Assembly: GCF_011250565.1 (NCBI RefSeq)
Contig: NZ_JAANMS010000001.1
Span: 1 to 64,000 of the forward strand
From: Nocardioides sp. IC4_145
Lineage (GTDB): Bacteria; Actinomycetota; Actinomycetes; Propionibacteriales; Nocardioidaceae
Length of the DNA stretch: 64,000 nt
Direction: 5' to 3'
The first letter of the stretch is position 1. Each line of letters starts with the position of its first letter. Under the pieces are notes generated by a model. The model saw only the letters and a program-made list of their open reading frames with translations, made no database searches and was not told where the DNA came from. This document shows positions 45,233 to 53,653 of the stretch, one piece after another. The position numbers and the translations under genes were made by a program.

Positions 45233-46410
45233 CGCCCGTCCTCCGACCGGAACACGGCCACCGCGGTGATGTCGTCCAGCGCGGTCTGCGACCGCGCCAG
45301 CCGGCCGATCGCCGTCAGCAGCCCCGGGACGTCGGGGGCCGCGGCGACCATCGCGCCCAGGGGCTCCCACCACCGGTCGGGGTCGTCGAGCAGGTCCAGG
45401 ACGCCGTCGCTGAACACGAGCAGTCGGCCACCCGGCTCCACCTCGGCGAGGTGCTCGGTCCAGTGATCCTCGGGCAGGACCCCGAGGGGGCGGTCCCGGC
45501 CGCCGAGCCGCTGGACGGCACCGTCGGCGTGGACGACGAGCGCCAGGCCCGAGCCGGCGTCGACGTACCGCAGCTCGCCGTCGTCGAGGTCGAGGGCGAC
45601 CTCCATCAGGGTGGCGAAGGACTCCGCCGCCTCGAAGTCCGCGAGCAGCGAGCGGGCGACCTGGGTGACCACGATGCCGAGGTCGACCCCGGCGGCGACC
45701 GCGTCGTTCGTGCCACGCAGGGCGGCGCGGACGCCGGCGCCGAGCAGGGCCGCGCCGGTGCCCTTGCCCATCACGTCGCCGAGCGCGAGGTGCAGCGTCT
45801 GCCGGGTGACGACGTAGTCGTAGAAGTCGCCGCCGACCGCGAGTGCGGGCAGGCACATCCCCGCGACGTCCCAGCCGTCGACGCGGATGGGTGCCGCCGG
45901 GAGCAGGGAGGCCTGCACCCGTCCGGCCTGGGTCATCTCCGCAGAGGCGACGAGCTCGAGCTCCGCCCAGGCCGCGAGGTCCTGGAAGGTGACGAGGTCG
46001 TCCCCGGCGAGGGTCCGGGGCTCGGTGTCGTAGACGCAGAAGGTCCCGACCACGTTGCCGGCGTGGTCGCGGAGGGGGTGCCCGGCGTAGAACCGGACGC
46101 CGCCCTCGGAGACCACCGGCAGCTCGCGGAAGCGCTCGTGCAGCGTCGCGTCCTCCACGACGAGCGTCTCGCCCTCGTCGTGCGTGCGGTCGCAGAACGT
46201 CTGGTCGCGGGGGAGCTCGTCCAGCTCGATGCCGGCGGTGCTGGGGAACCACGCCCGCTCACCGTCCAGGACGGTCACGGTCGAGATCGGCACGCGCAGG
46301 GCCGTCCGCGCCAGCCGGGTGACGCGGTCCAGCCGGTCGTGCTGCCGGCCCTCGTCGAGGGCGAGGCTCTCGACGGCACGTTGACGCCGCTCCTCCGCGG
46401 AGCTCCCCAT
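45229..46410 (-). CDS. GAF-SpoIIE/PP2C serine phosphatase (RsbU-like)
   Basis: 393 aa. The GAF domain (about 25-155, ALRVPISTVTVLDGERAWF to GTFCVYD) senses a small ligand or redox signal. The SpoIIE/PP2C phosphatase domain (about 185-390) has GGDFYDYVVT, LGDVMGKGTGAALL and LLVFSDGVLDLLD, with the Asp metal ligands present. It should dephosphorylate the STAS antagonist. First gene of the five-gene minus-strand operon and divergent from the response regulator. Confidence 0.87.
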   Translation of the reverse strand: MGSSAEERRQRAVESLALDEGRQHDRLDRVTRLARTALRVPISTVTVLDGERAWFPSTAGIELDELPRDQTFCDRTHDEGETLVVEDATLHERFRELPVVSEGGVRFYAGHPLRDHAGNVVGTFCVYDTEPRTLAGDDLVTFQDLAAWAELELVASAEMTQAGRVQASLLPAAPIRVDGWDVAGMCLPALAVGGDFYDYVVTRQTLHLALGDVMGKGTGAALLGAGVRAALRGTNDAVAAGVDLGIVVTQVARSLLADFEAAESFATLMEVALDLDDGELRYVDAGSGLALVVHADGAVQRLGGRDRPLGVLPEDHWTEHLAEVEPGGRLLVFSDGVLDLLDDPDRWWEPLGAMVAAAPDVPGLLTAIGRLARSQTALDDITAVAVFRSEDGR

Positions 46411-46512
46411 GGTGCTTCACCCTTCCGCGCCCGTCGTGCCAGGGCCCCCATGCCGTGCGCGCCGGGCCGATACCCCGCGCCGGTCGGGTCCCAAACGTCT
46501 CGGCGCGCGGGC

Positions 46513-46518
46513 TAGGGT
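46513..46518 (+). promoter_or_regulatory. -10 box of response regulator gene
   Basis: TAGGGT ends 7 nt before the GTG at 46526, giving a leaderless transcript in the 115-bp region divergent from the phosphatase gene. Confidence 0.45.
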
Positions 46519-46525
46519 CGCACGT

Positions 46526-47263
46526 GTGGAGCAGGCGGTCGGACAACGTGCCCTGGTGGTCGACGACGACCCCGACATCCGTGAGCTGGTCCAGGTCCTG
46601 CTCGAGGGGATGGGGCTGCAGGTGTCGGCGGCTGCCTCCGGAGCCGCGGCGCTCGACATGGCGCAGCGGGAGTCGCCGGACCTGATCACCCTCGACCTGA
46701 CGCTGCCCGACATGGACGGCAGGGACGTCTGCCGGGAGATCCGAGCCTTCTCCGACGCCTACATCATCATGATCACCGGCCGGGACTCGGAGATCGACCG
46801 GCTGGTCGGGCTCGAGGTCGGCGCGGACGACTACCTCGCCAAGCCGTTCTCCCCGAAGGAGCTGCGAGCGCGGTCCGCGGCGCTGCTGCGTCGTCCGCGC
46901 GCCTCCACGACGGGGACCACGCCGGCCGAGGGCGCGCGCTCGGCCCCCGCCCCCGACGTGGACGCCGGTGGCGGCCTGGTGCTGGTACCGGTCGACCACG
47001 TCGCCCTGCTCGACGGTCAGCCCTTGCCCCTGACACCCGCTGAGCTCTCGCTCCTCACCGCGTTCGCCGCGCAGCCGGGCCGCACCTGGGACCGCGGCGA
47101 CCTCGTCCGCGAGGTGTGGCAGGGCGAGTTCATCGAGTCCGACTTCCTCGTCGACGTCCACGTGGCGAACCTGCGGCGCAAGCTCCGCAAGGCCGGTGGC
47201 CGTCAGCGTGAGTGGATCCGCACCGTCGCCGGAGTCGGCTACACCTTCGCCCCCGCCGACTGA
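46526..47263 (+). CDS. OmpR/PhoB-type response regulator, orphan
   Basis: 245 aa from the GTG at 46526. Receiver: acidic DDD pair near 13-15, phospho-Asp57 in LITLDLTLPDMDG, Lys106 in ADDYLAKPFSP. The C-terminal winged helix LTPAELSLLTAFAAQPGRTWDRGDLVREVWQGEFIESDFLVDVHVANLRRKL is the DNA-binding output. A Ser/Thr/Ala-rich linker separates them. No histidine kinase is adjacent. The divergent position suggests it controls the phosphatase-glycosyltransferase operon. The stop is 2 bp from the convergent channel-like gene. Confidence 0.88.
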   Translation: MEQAVGQRALVVDDDPDIRELVQVLLEGMGLQVSAAASGAAALDMAQRESPDLITLDLTLPDMDGRDVCREIRAFSDAYIIMITGRDSEIDRLVGLEVGADDYLAKPFSPKELRARSAALLRRPRASTTGTTPAEGARSAPAPDVDAGGGLVLVPVDHVALLDGQPLPLTPAELSLLTAFAAQPGRTWDRGDLVREVWQGEFIESDFLVDVHVANLRRKLRKAGGRQREWIRTVAGVGYTFAPAD

Positions 47264-47265
47264 GC

Positions 47266-47982
47266 TCAGTCCTGGTCGGGCTGGGGGGCGGTGCGCCTGA
47301 CGACGAGCCCGACGAGACGGGAGACGACGAGGGCGACGTAGAGGACGCCGGCGACCATCTCGACCATGACCAGCGAGCGGGCGTGCGGCTCGACGGGGAC
47401 GACGTCGGAGAGGCCGACGCTGGTGAGGACCGAGAAGGAGAGGTAGAGCAGCTCGAACCAGCTGCGGTCCTCGGCGGAGGTGGTGCCGATGAAGGAGCCT
47501 TCGAAGACAACCTGCACGGCGGCATAGAGGTAGGCGAAGCCCCAGGCGACCACGGTGAACGCCGCTCCGGTGGCGTAGAGCTCGTCGGTGGTGACCCGGT
47601 CGTCGTGGAAGAGGTACCGGATCAGTGCGTAGGAGACGTAGAAGTAGAACGGCGCGTGCAGGCCGGCCGAGACCAGCACGATCCAGTCGATGTGTGGCCA
47701 GATCGCCTCCAGCACGGTGAACACGATCGCCGGGACGCCGAGGAAGGCCGCCGACCAGTTGAGCGCGGGGGTGCGGCGCACGGCCCAGACCGCGATCGTC
47801 ACCACGCCGATCTGCACGACGCCGATGAACGCCCGGCCGACGGCGGAGTCCTGGAGGAACGGGTAGCCGAGGACGGCGACGAGCTGCATCCCGAGCAGCA
47901 CCGCCGAGGGGTGCCGCCCGAAGATGCCGTGGACGCGCTGGTCGCGGGACGCGTCGCGTGGGTGGAAGGCCTGCCGGCTCAC
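47266..47982 (-). CDS. Ion-channel-like membrane protein with atypical filter
   Basis: 238 aa from the GTG at 47982 (overlap with the DUF1707 stop). About six TM segments. The C-terminal pair surrounds LLYLSFSVLTSVGLSDVVPVEPHARSLVMVEMVAGVLYVALVVSRLVGL. This aligns in plan with the two-TM K+-channel pore, but the filter is SVGLSDV (187-194) where TVGYGD is expected. Selectivity for K+ cannot be assumed; it may conduct another ion or none. Confidence 0.75.
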   Translation of the reverse strand: MSRQAFHPRDASRDQRVHGIFGRHPSAVLLGMQLVAVLGYPFLQDSAVGRAFIGVVQIGVVTIAVWAVRRTPALNWSAAFLGVPAIVFTVLEAIWPHIDWIVLVSAGLHAPFYFYVSYALIRYLFHDDRVTTDELYATGAAFTVVAWGFAYLYAAVQVVFEGSFIGTTSAEDRSWFELLYLSFSVLTSVGLSDVVPVEPHARSLVMVEMVAGVLYVALVVSRLVGLVVRRTAPQPDQD

Positions 47983-48560
47983 GGGAGCAGACCCCGGCCG
48001 CCCCGGTTGCGCAGGGCCTTGGCCTGGCGGCGCTCGAGCCGCTCGACCTCCGCGGCGATCATCTCCTGGCGGGTGACGAGGGTCCGCACGAGGTGGACAC
48101 CGGTCGCGGCCATGACGATGAGCGGCCAGGGGAAGTACGGCTCGAAGCCGCCGTCGCCGAACGACGTGGCCACCCACACGGCCCAGCAGATGAGGGTCGG
48201 GCCGATGAAGGCGAGCACCGCCGAGCGCCGGTCGGACTCCCACCCGCGCACGGCCATCCGCTGCAAGTCGTCGGGGGTCGCGACGGCGAGGGCCGCCGCC
48301 TTGCCCCGCGAGGGCGTGGGCGTGTTGGGCACGAGGTCGTCGAGGAGCGGTCGCAGGTCCCCGAAGGTCCGGGCCGCGGAGAGGCCGGCGGCCCGTTCGT
48401 CGTGCTCCTCGCGGGTCAGCCGCCCGTCGGCGTACGCCTCGCCCAGCACGCGCAGCACGACGTCGCGGTCCGCGTCGCCGGCCCGCAGCCCGGCGTTCGC
48501 CTTCACGCGTGGGTCGTGGGTGAAGGACGCCCAGGTGGCGGCGGGATCGGAGCTGGGCAC
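47979..48560 (-). CDS. DUF1707 domain protein with two TM segments
   Basis: 193 aa. The DUF1707 SHOCT-like motif RAGDADRDVVLRVLGEAYADGRLTREEHDERAAGLSAARTFGDLRPLLDDL lies at residues 27-77. Two TM segments follow (AVLAFIGPTLICWAVWVATS and FPWPLIVMAATGVHLVRTL), then a basic helical tail. Many actinobacterial membrane proteins have this N-terminal domain; function unknown. It is the first gene of a pair with the channel-like protein. Start GTG at 48560. Confidence 0.8.
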   Translation of the reverse strand: MPSSDPAATWASFTHDPRVKANAGLRAGDADRDVVLRVLGEAYADGRLTREEHDERAAGLSAARTFGDLRPLLDDLVPNTPTPSRGKAAALAVATPDDLQRMAVRGWESDRRSAVLAFIGPTLICWAVWVATSFGDGGFEPYFPWPLIVMAATGVHLVRTLVTRQEMIAAEVERLERRQAKALRNRGGRGLLP

Positions 48561-48607
48561 GTCAGCATCCTAGGCCGCCTGTCCGGTGGACGACCGTTGC
48601 CCGAAAC

Positions 48608-48621
48608 GAGAACACGTTCTA
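48608..48621. promoter_or_regulatory. KstR-type operator of mce4 operon
   Basis: GAGAACACGTTCTA fits T-nn-AAC-nn-GTT-nn-A except the first base. It lies 39 bp before yrbE4A, the expected place for a repressor of steroid uptake. Confidence 0.75.
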
Positions 48622-48659
48622 CGGTGGGCCCGCCGTCATCGATCTGGGGAGGTGGGGGG

Positions 48660-49433
48660 ATGGCGTTCTCTGCTGTGTCCGTCATCCGCGGACCCGGTGA
48701 GCTGACCGCGATGGTCGTCGACGTCACCAAGCGCGTCTTCACGACGCCCTTCCAGTTCCGCGAGTTCATCGAGCAGGCCTGGTTCATCACCAGCGTGACG
48801 CTGATGCCCACGATCCTGGTCTCCGTGCCGTTCGGCGCGGTCATCTCGCTCCAGGTCGGCAACCTCACCGGCCAGCTCGGTGCCCAGTCCTTCGCCGGCG
48901 CCTCCGCGGTGCTGGCCGTGGTCCGCGAAGCCGCGCCCATCGCGGCGGCGCTGATCATCGCCGGGGCGGCGGGCTCCGCCATCTGCTCCGACCTCGGCGC
49001 CCGCAAGATCCGCGAGGAGATCGACGCGATGGAGGTGCTGGGCGTCGACCCGATCGCCCGGCTCGTGGTGCCCCGCGTGATGGCCACCGTCTTCGTCGCC
49101 GTGATGATCATCGGCCTGGTGATCTCCGCCGGCATCGGCGGCGGCTACTTCTTCACCGTCATCATCCAGGACGGCTCGGCCGGCGCGTTCCTGTCGTCGT
49201 TCACCGCGCTCGCGAGCCTGCCCGACCTCTACATCGCGATCGTCAAGGCGGCCGTCTTCGGCTACCTCGCGGCCATCGTCGGCGCCTACAAGGGCCTCAA
49301 CGCCGGCGGCGGCCCCAGCGGCGTCGGCCACGCGGTCAACGAGACGGTGATCGTCGCGTTCATGCTGCTGTTCTTCCTCAACGCGATCATCACCGCGATC
49401 TACTTCCAAGTCGTCCCCCAGCACGGGCTCTGA
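48660..49433 (+). CDS. yrbE4A: Mce4-type permease subunit YrbE4A
   Basis: 257 aa from the ATG at 48660, preceded by GGGGAGGTGGGG. Permease loop EEIDAMEVLGVDPIARLVVPR and five to six TM spans. The KstR-type operator upstream and the steroid-gene context identify the system as mce4-like. Together with YrbE4B it forms the inner-membrane channel for sterol import; the ATPase is elsewhere. Confidence 0.93.
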   Translation: MAFSAVSVIRGPGELTAMVVDVTKRVFTTPFQFREFIEQAWFITSVTLMPTILVSVPFGAVISLQVGNLTGQLGAQSFAGASAVLAVVREAAPIAAALIIAGAAGSAICSDLGARKIREEIDAMEVLGVDPIARLVVPRVMATVFVAVMIIGLVISAGIGGGYFFTVIIQDGSAGAFLSSFTALASLPDLYIAIVKAAVFGYLAAIVGAYKGLNAGGGPSGVGHAVNETVIVAFMLLFFLNAIITAIYFQVVPQHGL

Positions 49434-49434
49434 C

Positions 49435-50274
49435 GTGGCAGCGATCACCGACGTCGGCAGCGCCCTGCTCAAGGAGCGCCGCGCGCGCCTGGAGGAGTAC
49501 GGCGACCAGCTGCTGTTCTACGTCAAGGCGCTGGCCTGGACGCCGCGGGCGATCCGCCGCTACCCGCGCGAGATCCTCAACACGCTGGCCGAGGTGTCCT
49601 TCGGCGTCGGCGGCCTGTCGGTCATCGCCGGCACGGTCGGCGTCATCGCCTTCCTGGCGTTCTTCGCCGGCACCGAGGTCGGCATCCAGGGCTACGCCTC
49701 GCTCAGCCAGCTCGGCGTCTCGAAGTTCACCGCCTTCATCTCCGCCTACTTCAACACCCGTGAGGTCGCGCCGCTGATCTCGGCGATCGCGCTGGCCGCG
49801 ACCGTCGGCTGCGGCTACACGGCTCGGCTGGGCGCGATGCGGATCAGCGAGGAGATCGACGCCCTCGAGGTGATGGGCATCCCGTCGCTGCCGTTCCTGG
49901 TGACGACCCGGATGATCGCGGCGTTCATCGCGGTCATCCCGTTGTACGTCGTGGCGCTGAGCGCGTCGTACCTCTCGCCGCGGTTGATCACGACGATGGT
50001 CTACGGGCAGTCGGCCGGCACCTACGACCACTACTTCCTGCAGTTCCTGCCACCGATCGACATGCTGTGGTCGTTCTTCAAGCTGATCTTCCTGGCCGTG
50101 GCGATCATCCTGATCCACTGCTACTACGGCTACACCGCCTCGGGCGGGCCGGCCGGGGTGGGCACGGCCGTCGGCAGGGCGATCCGCACGAGCATCGTGA
50201 CGACCGTCGTCGCCGACTTCTTCCTCAGCTTCGCGATCTGGGGCTCCACCACGACCGTGCGGATCACGGGGTAG
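49435..50274 (+). CDS. yrbE4B: Mce4-type permease subunit YrbE4B
   Basis: 279 aa. GTG follows the yrbE4A stop by one base. It has the loop EEIDALEVMGIPSLPFLVTTR and TM segments including GLSVIAGTVGVIAFLAFFAG and AAFIAVIPLYVVALSASYL. Second permease subunit of the sterol importer. Confidence 0.93.
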   Translation: MAAITDVGSALLKERRARLEEYGDQLLFYVKALAWTPRAIRRYPREILNTLAEVSFGVGGLSVIAGTVGVIAFLAFFAGTEVGIQGYASLSQLGVSKFTAFISAYFNTREVAPLISAIALAATVGCGYTARLGAMRISEEIDALEVMGIPSLPFLVTTRMIAAFIAVIPLYVVALSASYLSPRLITTMVYGQSAGTYDHYFLQFLPPIDMLWSFFKLIFLAVAIILIHCYYGYTASGGPAGVGTAVGRAIRTSIVTTVVADFFLSFAIWGSTTTVRITG

Positions 50275-50278
50275 TGGC

Positions 50279-51592
50279 GTGCTGGTCAACATCCACCACG
50301 ACACCCCGGGCGAGCACCGACGCCTGCTGGTCGCCGGCGTGGCGTTCCTGACGGTGATCGCGCTGCTGCTGTGGCTGTCGGTGGCGATGTACAACAAGGA
50401 GTTCGAGCGCGCCACGCGGATGACGCTCCAGGCCGACCGGGCCGGCCTGCAGCTCGCGGTCAACGGCGACGTCCGCTACCACGGCGTGCTGGTGGGGCGG
50501 ATCGACTCGATCGGCCAGGACGGTGAGCAGGCGGTCATCGACGTCGCGCTCCAGCCGGACGCCGCCCGCGACATCCCGCGCAACGTGCGGGTGGAGATCC
50601 TCCCGACGACGCTGTTCGGGCAGAAGTACATCTCCCTCATCGAGCCCGGTGAGCCGTCCGCGGAGCCGGTCGCCGACGGCGACGTGGTGCCGGCCGACCG
50701 GGTCGAGACCAACGTCGAGCTCAGCCGGATCCTCGCGAACCTCTTCCCGCTGCTGCGCTCGGTCAAGCCGGCCGAGCTCAGCAGCACGCTCTACGCGCTG
50801 GCCTCCGCGCTGGCCGGCCGCGGCGAGCACGTCGGCGCGCTGCTCGAGCGGCTCGACGGCTACACCGGCCGGCTGGCCGACCGGCTGCCGACGCTCGAGC
50901 AGGACCTCGAGCTCGTCGGCGACGTCGCCGGCACCTACGAGCGCGCCACGCCCGACGTGCTCCGGCTGCTGCGCAACGCGACGGTCTCGGCGCGCACGGT
51001 CGCCGACCAGGAGGCGCAGCTCTCCTCCTTCATCGGCGACGTCACCGGCATGGCCGAGACCACCACCCGCGTGCTGGCCGAGAACGAGGACGGCATCATC
51101 CGGCTCGGCGAGCTGTCCCGGCCGCTGCTGCGGCTGCTCGACACCTACGCGCCGCAGTACCCCTGCCTGCTCGAGGGCCTCGACATCTACACGGCGAAGC
51201 TCGCCGAGATCTTCAGGAACGACCGGGTCAACCAGGTGCTCGAGCTGGGCTCGGTGCAGAAGCCGGCGTACGACGTCAACGATCGCCCGGAGTACGCCGA
51301 GGTCGGCCACGGGCCGTGGTGCGCGGGCCTGCCGCGGCCGAGCGGCCCGAACAGCACGCCGCTCGCGGACGGCAGCGACCAGGACGAGATCGTCGGCTCG
51401 ACGCTGCCGTTCCGGACCGTCGACCCGGCGTCGTACCGCAACCCGACCAAGGGGTACGCCGGCACCGTCCCCGAGCAGCGCCTGGTCAACGTCCTGCTGG
51501 CCTCTGAGGCGGGGCTGTCCTACCGCGACCTCGGCTCGCTCTCGGCGCTCCTCTACGGCCCGCAGGTGCGCGGGACGGTGGTGCAGCGGTGA
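50279..51592 (+). CDS. mce4A: Mce4-type protein A
   Basis: 437 aa, longer than MceA of the first operon (355 aa). Anchor LVAGVAFLTVIALLLWLSVAMY, MCE domain QADRAGLQLAVNGDVRYHGVLVGRIDSI, helical middle. The long C-terminal part contains PCLLEG and PWCAGLPRP and a final LASEAGLSYRDLGSLSALLYGP. Four-base spacer from yrbE4B. Forms one ring or strand of the lipid tunnel. Confidence 0.92.
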   Translation: MLVNIHHDTPGEHRRLLVAGVAFLTVIALLLWLSVAMYNKEFERATRMTLQADRAGLQLAVNGDVRYHGVLVGRIDSIGQDGEQAVIDVALQPDAARDIPRNVRVEILPTTLFGQKYISLIEPGEPSAEPVADGDVVPADRVETNVELSRILANLFPLLRSVKPAELSSTLYALASALAGRGEHVGALLERLDGYTGRLADRLPTLEQDLELVGDVAGTYERATPDVLRLLRNATVSARTVADQEAQLSSFIGDVTGMAETTTRVLAENEDGIIRLGELSRPLLRLLDTYAPQYPCLLEGLDIYTAKLAEIFRNDRVNQVLELGSVQKPAYDVNDRPEYAEVGHGPWCAGLPRPSGPNSTPLADGSDQDEIVGSTLPFRTVDPASYRNPTKGYAGTVPEQRLVNVLLASEAGLSYRDLGSLSALLYGPQVRGTVVQR

Positions 51593-52653
51593 GCACGCGC
51601 AACACCACGACGATCGTCGCGGCCGTCAAGCTCGGGATCTTCACCGTGATCTCGATCCTCGTCACCGGGCTGCTGGCGGTGATCATGGGCAACATCGGCT
51701 TCGGCGACAAGCGCACCGTCAACGCCGAGTTCACCAGCGCGAGCATGCTGCAGGAGGGCGACGACGTCCGGATCGCCGGCATCCCCGTCGGCGAGGTCAA
51801 GGAGATCGAGCTGCACGAGCGCAGCCGCGCGATGGTGACCTTCACCGTGGCCGCCGACGTGCCGCTGACGACCAACAGCCGCGCCGAGATCCGCTACCTC
51901 AACGTCGTCGGCGACCGCTACCTCGCTCTCGAGGAGGGCCCGCAGGGCGGCAAGCGGCTCGGGGACGACGCCACGATGCCGGTCAGCCGCACCGAGCCGG
52001 CGCTGGACCTGACCGCGCTCTACAACGGCTTCCAGCCGCTCTTCTCCGCGCTCGACCCGAAGGCCGTCAACGAGCTGTCGCAGAACATCATCGACGTGCT
52101 CCAGGGGGAGTCCGGCACCGTGCAGGGACTGCTCGCCCGGACCGCGTCGCTCACCAACACCCTGGCCGACCGCGACGAGCTGATCGGCGAGGTCATCACG
52201 AACCTCGACGAGCTGCTCGGCACCGTCGACCGCCGCCGCACCCAGCTCTCCGAGCTGGTGCTCGGGCTCGAGGAGTGGATGGGCAACCTGGCGGAGGACC
52301 GCGACGTCATCGGCGCCTCGGTGCAGAACCTCTCCGAGCTGACCGACACCGTCGCCGACCTGCTGACCCGCGCCCGGCCGCTGCTGGCCGAGGACGTGCG
52401 CGAGCTGCGCACGCTGGTGCGCACCCTGGCGAAGCAGGAGAACCTCGAGGTGCTGACCAAGCTGCTCGACCGGCTGCCCGAGGCGATGACCGACCAGACC
52501 CGGATCGGGACCTACGGCTCCTGGTACAACTACTACCTCTGCGACTTCGAGGGCAGCATCAAGCTGCCGAAGATCCTCGGCATCGACCTCGGCTGGCTCG
52601 AGGACGCGCTCAACGACCTGTCCTTCCACAGCACCGCTCCGAGGTGCCAGTGA
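51589..52653 (+). CDS. mce4B: Mce4-type protein B
   Basis: 354 aa. GTGA overlap with mce4A. Anchor VISILVTGLLAVIMGNIGF, MCE domain ASMLQEGDDVRIAGIPVGEVKEIEL, helical needle region to TYGSWYNYYLCDFEGSIKLP. Sterol importer subunit. Confidence 0.92.
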   Translation: MSTRNTTTIVAAVKLGIFTVISILVTGLLAVIMGNIGFGDKRTVNAEFTSASMLQEGDDVRIAGIPVGEVKEIELHERSRAMVTFTVAADVPLTTNSRAEIRYLNVVGDRYLALEEGPQGGKRLGDDATMPVSRTEPALDLTALYNGFQPLFSALDPKAVNELSQNIIDVLQGESGTVQGLLARTASLTNTLADRDELIGEVITNLDELLGTVDRRRTQLSELVLGLEEWMGNLAEDRDVIGASVQNLSELTDTVADLLTRARPLLAEDVRELRTLVRTLAKQENLEVLTKLLDRLPEAMTDQTRIGTYGSWYNYYLCDFEGSIKLPKILGIDLGWLEDALNDLSFHSTAPRCQ

Positions 52654-52666
52654 TGGGGGGCCGGTA

Positions 52667-53650
52667 GTGGGCGCGCGCGGACGGAGCGACCGCCAGGTCC
52701 TGCGCTTCGGCGTGGTGGCCCTGGTGGTGCTGCTCGTGGTGATGGCGGCGGCGTTCAACCTCCAGAAGTTCCCGGGCTTCCGGGGCGTCGGCTACCACGC
52801 CGAGCTGAGCGACGCGAGCGGCCTGCGGCCGGGCCACATGGTGCAGATCGCCGGCAAGCGGGTCGGCCGGGTCAACGGCATGTCGGTCGAGGACGGCGTG
52901 GTCGTCGTCGACTTCGAGCTCGACGCGGGCACCGAGCTCGGGCCGGAGAGCCGCGCGTCGGTGGAGGTGCTCAACCTGCTGGGGGAGAAGTACCTCGAGG
53001 TCGTGCCGAGCGACGAGGGCCAGCTCGAGGAGGGCGGCACCATCCCCGTCGAGCGCACCCAGTCGGCGTACGACATCGTCAACGTGCTCGGCGACCTCAC
53101 CACCACTACCGAGGCCATCGACGACGAGCAGCTCGGCGAGGCGCTCGACGTCATCTCCGAGACCCTCGACGGGGCGGCGCCGGAGGTCCAGGAGAGCTTC
53201 ACCGGCCTGTCCCGGCTCTCGCGCACCATCGCCAGCCGCGACGAGGACCTCGCCGGGCTGCTCGGCCGGGCGGAGTCGGTCACCGGCCTGCTGGCCGACC
53301 GGCGCGGGGACCTCGTGCAGCTGATAGCCAGCAGCAGCCAGGTCTTCGACGAGCTCGACCGGCGCGAGGAGGCCATCCACCGGCTCCTCGTCAACGCCCG
53401 CCAGCTCGCCGTGCAGCTGCGCGGCCTGGCGGAGGACAACGAGGACGAGATCGGCCCGGCGCTGCGCGACCTGCGCACGGTCACCACGATGCTGCGCGAC
53501 CGCCGCGACCAGCTGAGCAAGACCGCCAAGGCCGTCGGGCCGTACGCCGACATCCTCGGCCACATCGTCGGCACCGGCCCGTGGTTCGACGCCTACCTGG
53601 TCAACCTGCTGGGCCTCGCCGGCGAGTTCGTCCCCGGACGGAGGAGCTGA
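52667..53650 (+). CDS. mce4C: Mce4-type protein C
   Basis: 327 aa from the GTG at 52667 with a G-rich ribosome site. Anchor VVALVVLLVVMAAAFNL, MCE domain SDASGLRPGHMVQIAGKRVGRVNGM, helical C-terminal region rich in DRREEAIHRLL-type heptads. Sterol importer subunit. Confidence 0.92.
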   Translation: MGARGRSDRQVLRFGVVALVVLLVVMAAAFNLQKFPGFRGVGYHAELSDASGLRPGHMVQIAGKRVGRVNGMSVEDGVVVVDFELDAGTELGPESRASVEVLNLLGEKYLEVVPSDEGQLEEGGTIPVERTQSAYDIVNVLGDLTTTTEAIDDEQLGEALDVISETLDGAAPEVQESFTGLSRLSRTIASRDEDLAGLLGRAESVTGLLADRRGDLVQLIASSSQVFDELDRREEAIHRLLVNARQLAVQLRGLAEDNEDEIGPALRDLRTVTTMLRDRRDQLSKTAKAVGPYADILGHIVGTGPWFDAYLVNLLGLAGEFVPGRRS

Positions 53651-53653
53651 GCG

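Noticed and set aside
46409..46525. Longer N terminus for the response regulator
   Set aside because: Extra 39 residues are Pro/Arg-rich and overlap the divergent promoter; the receiver begins properly at 46526.
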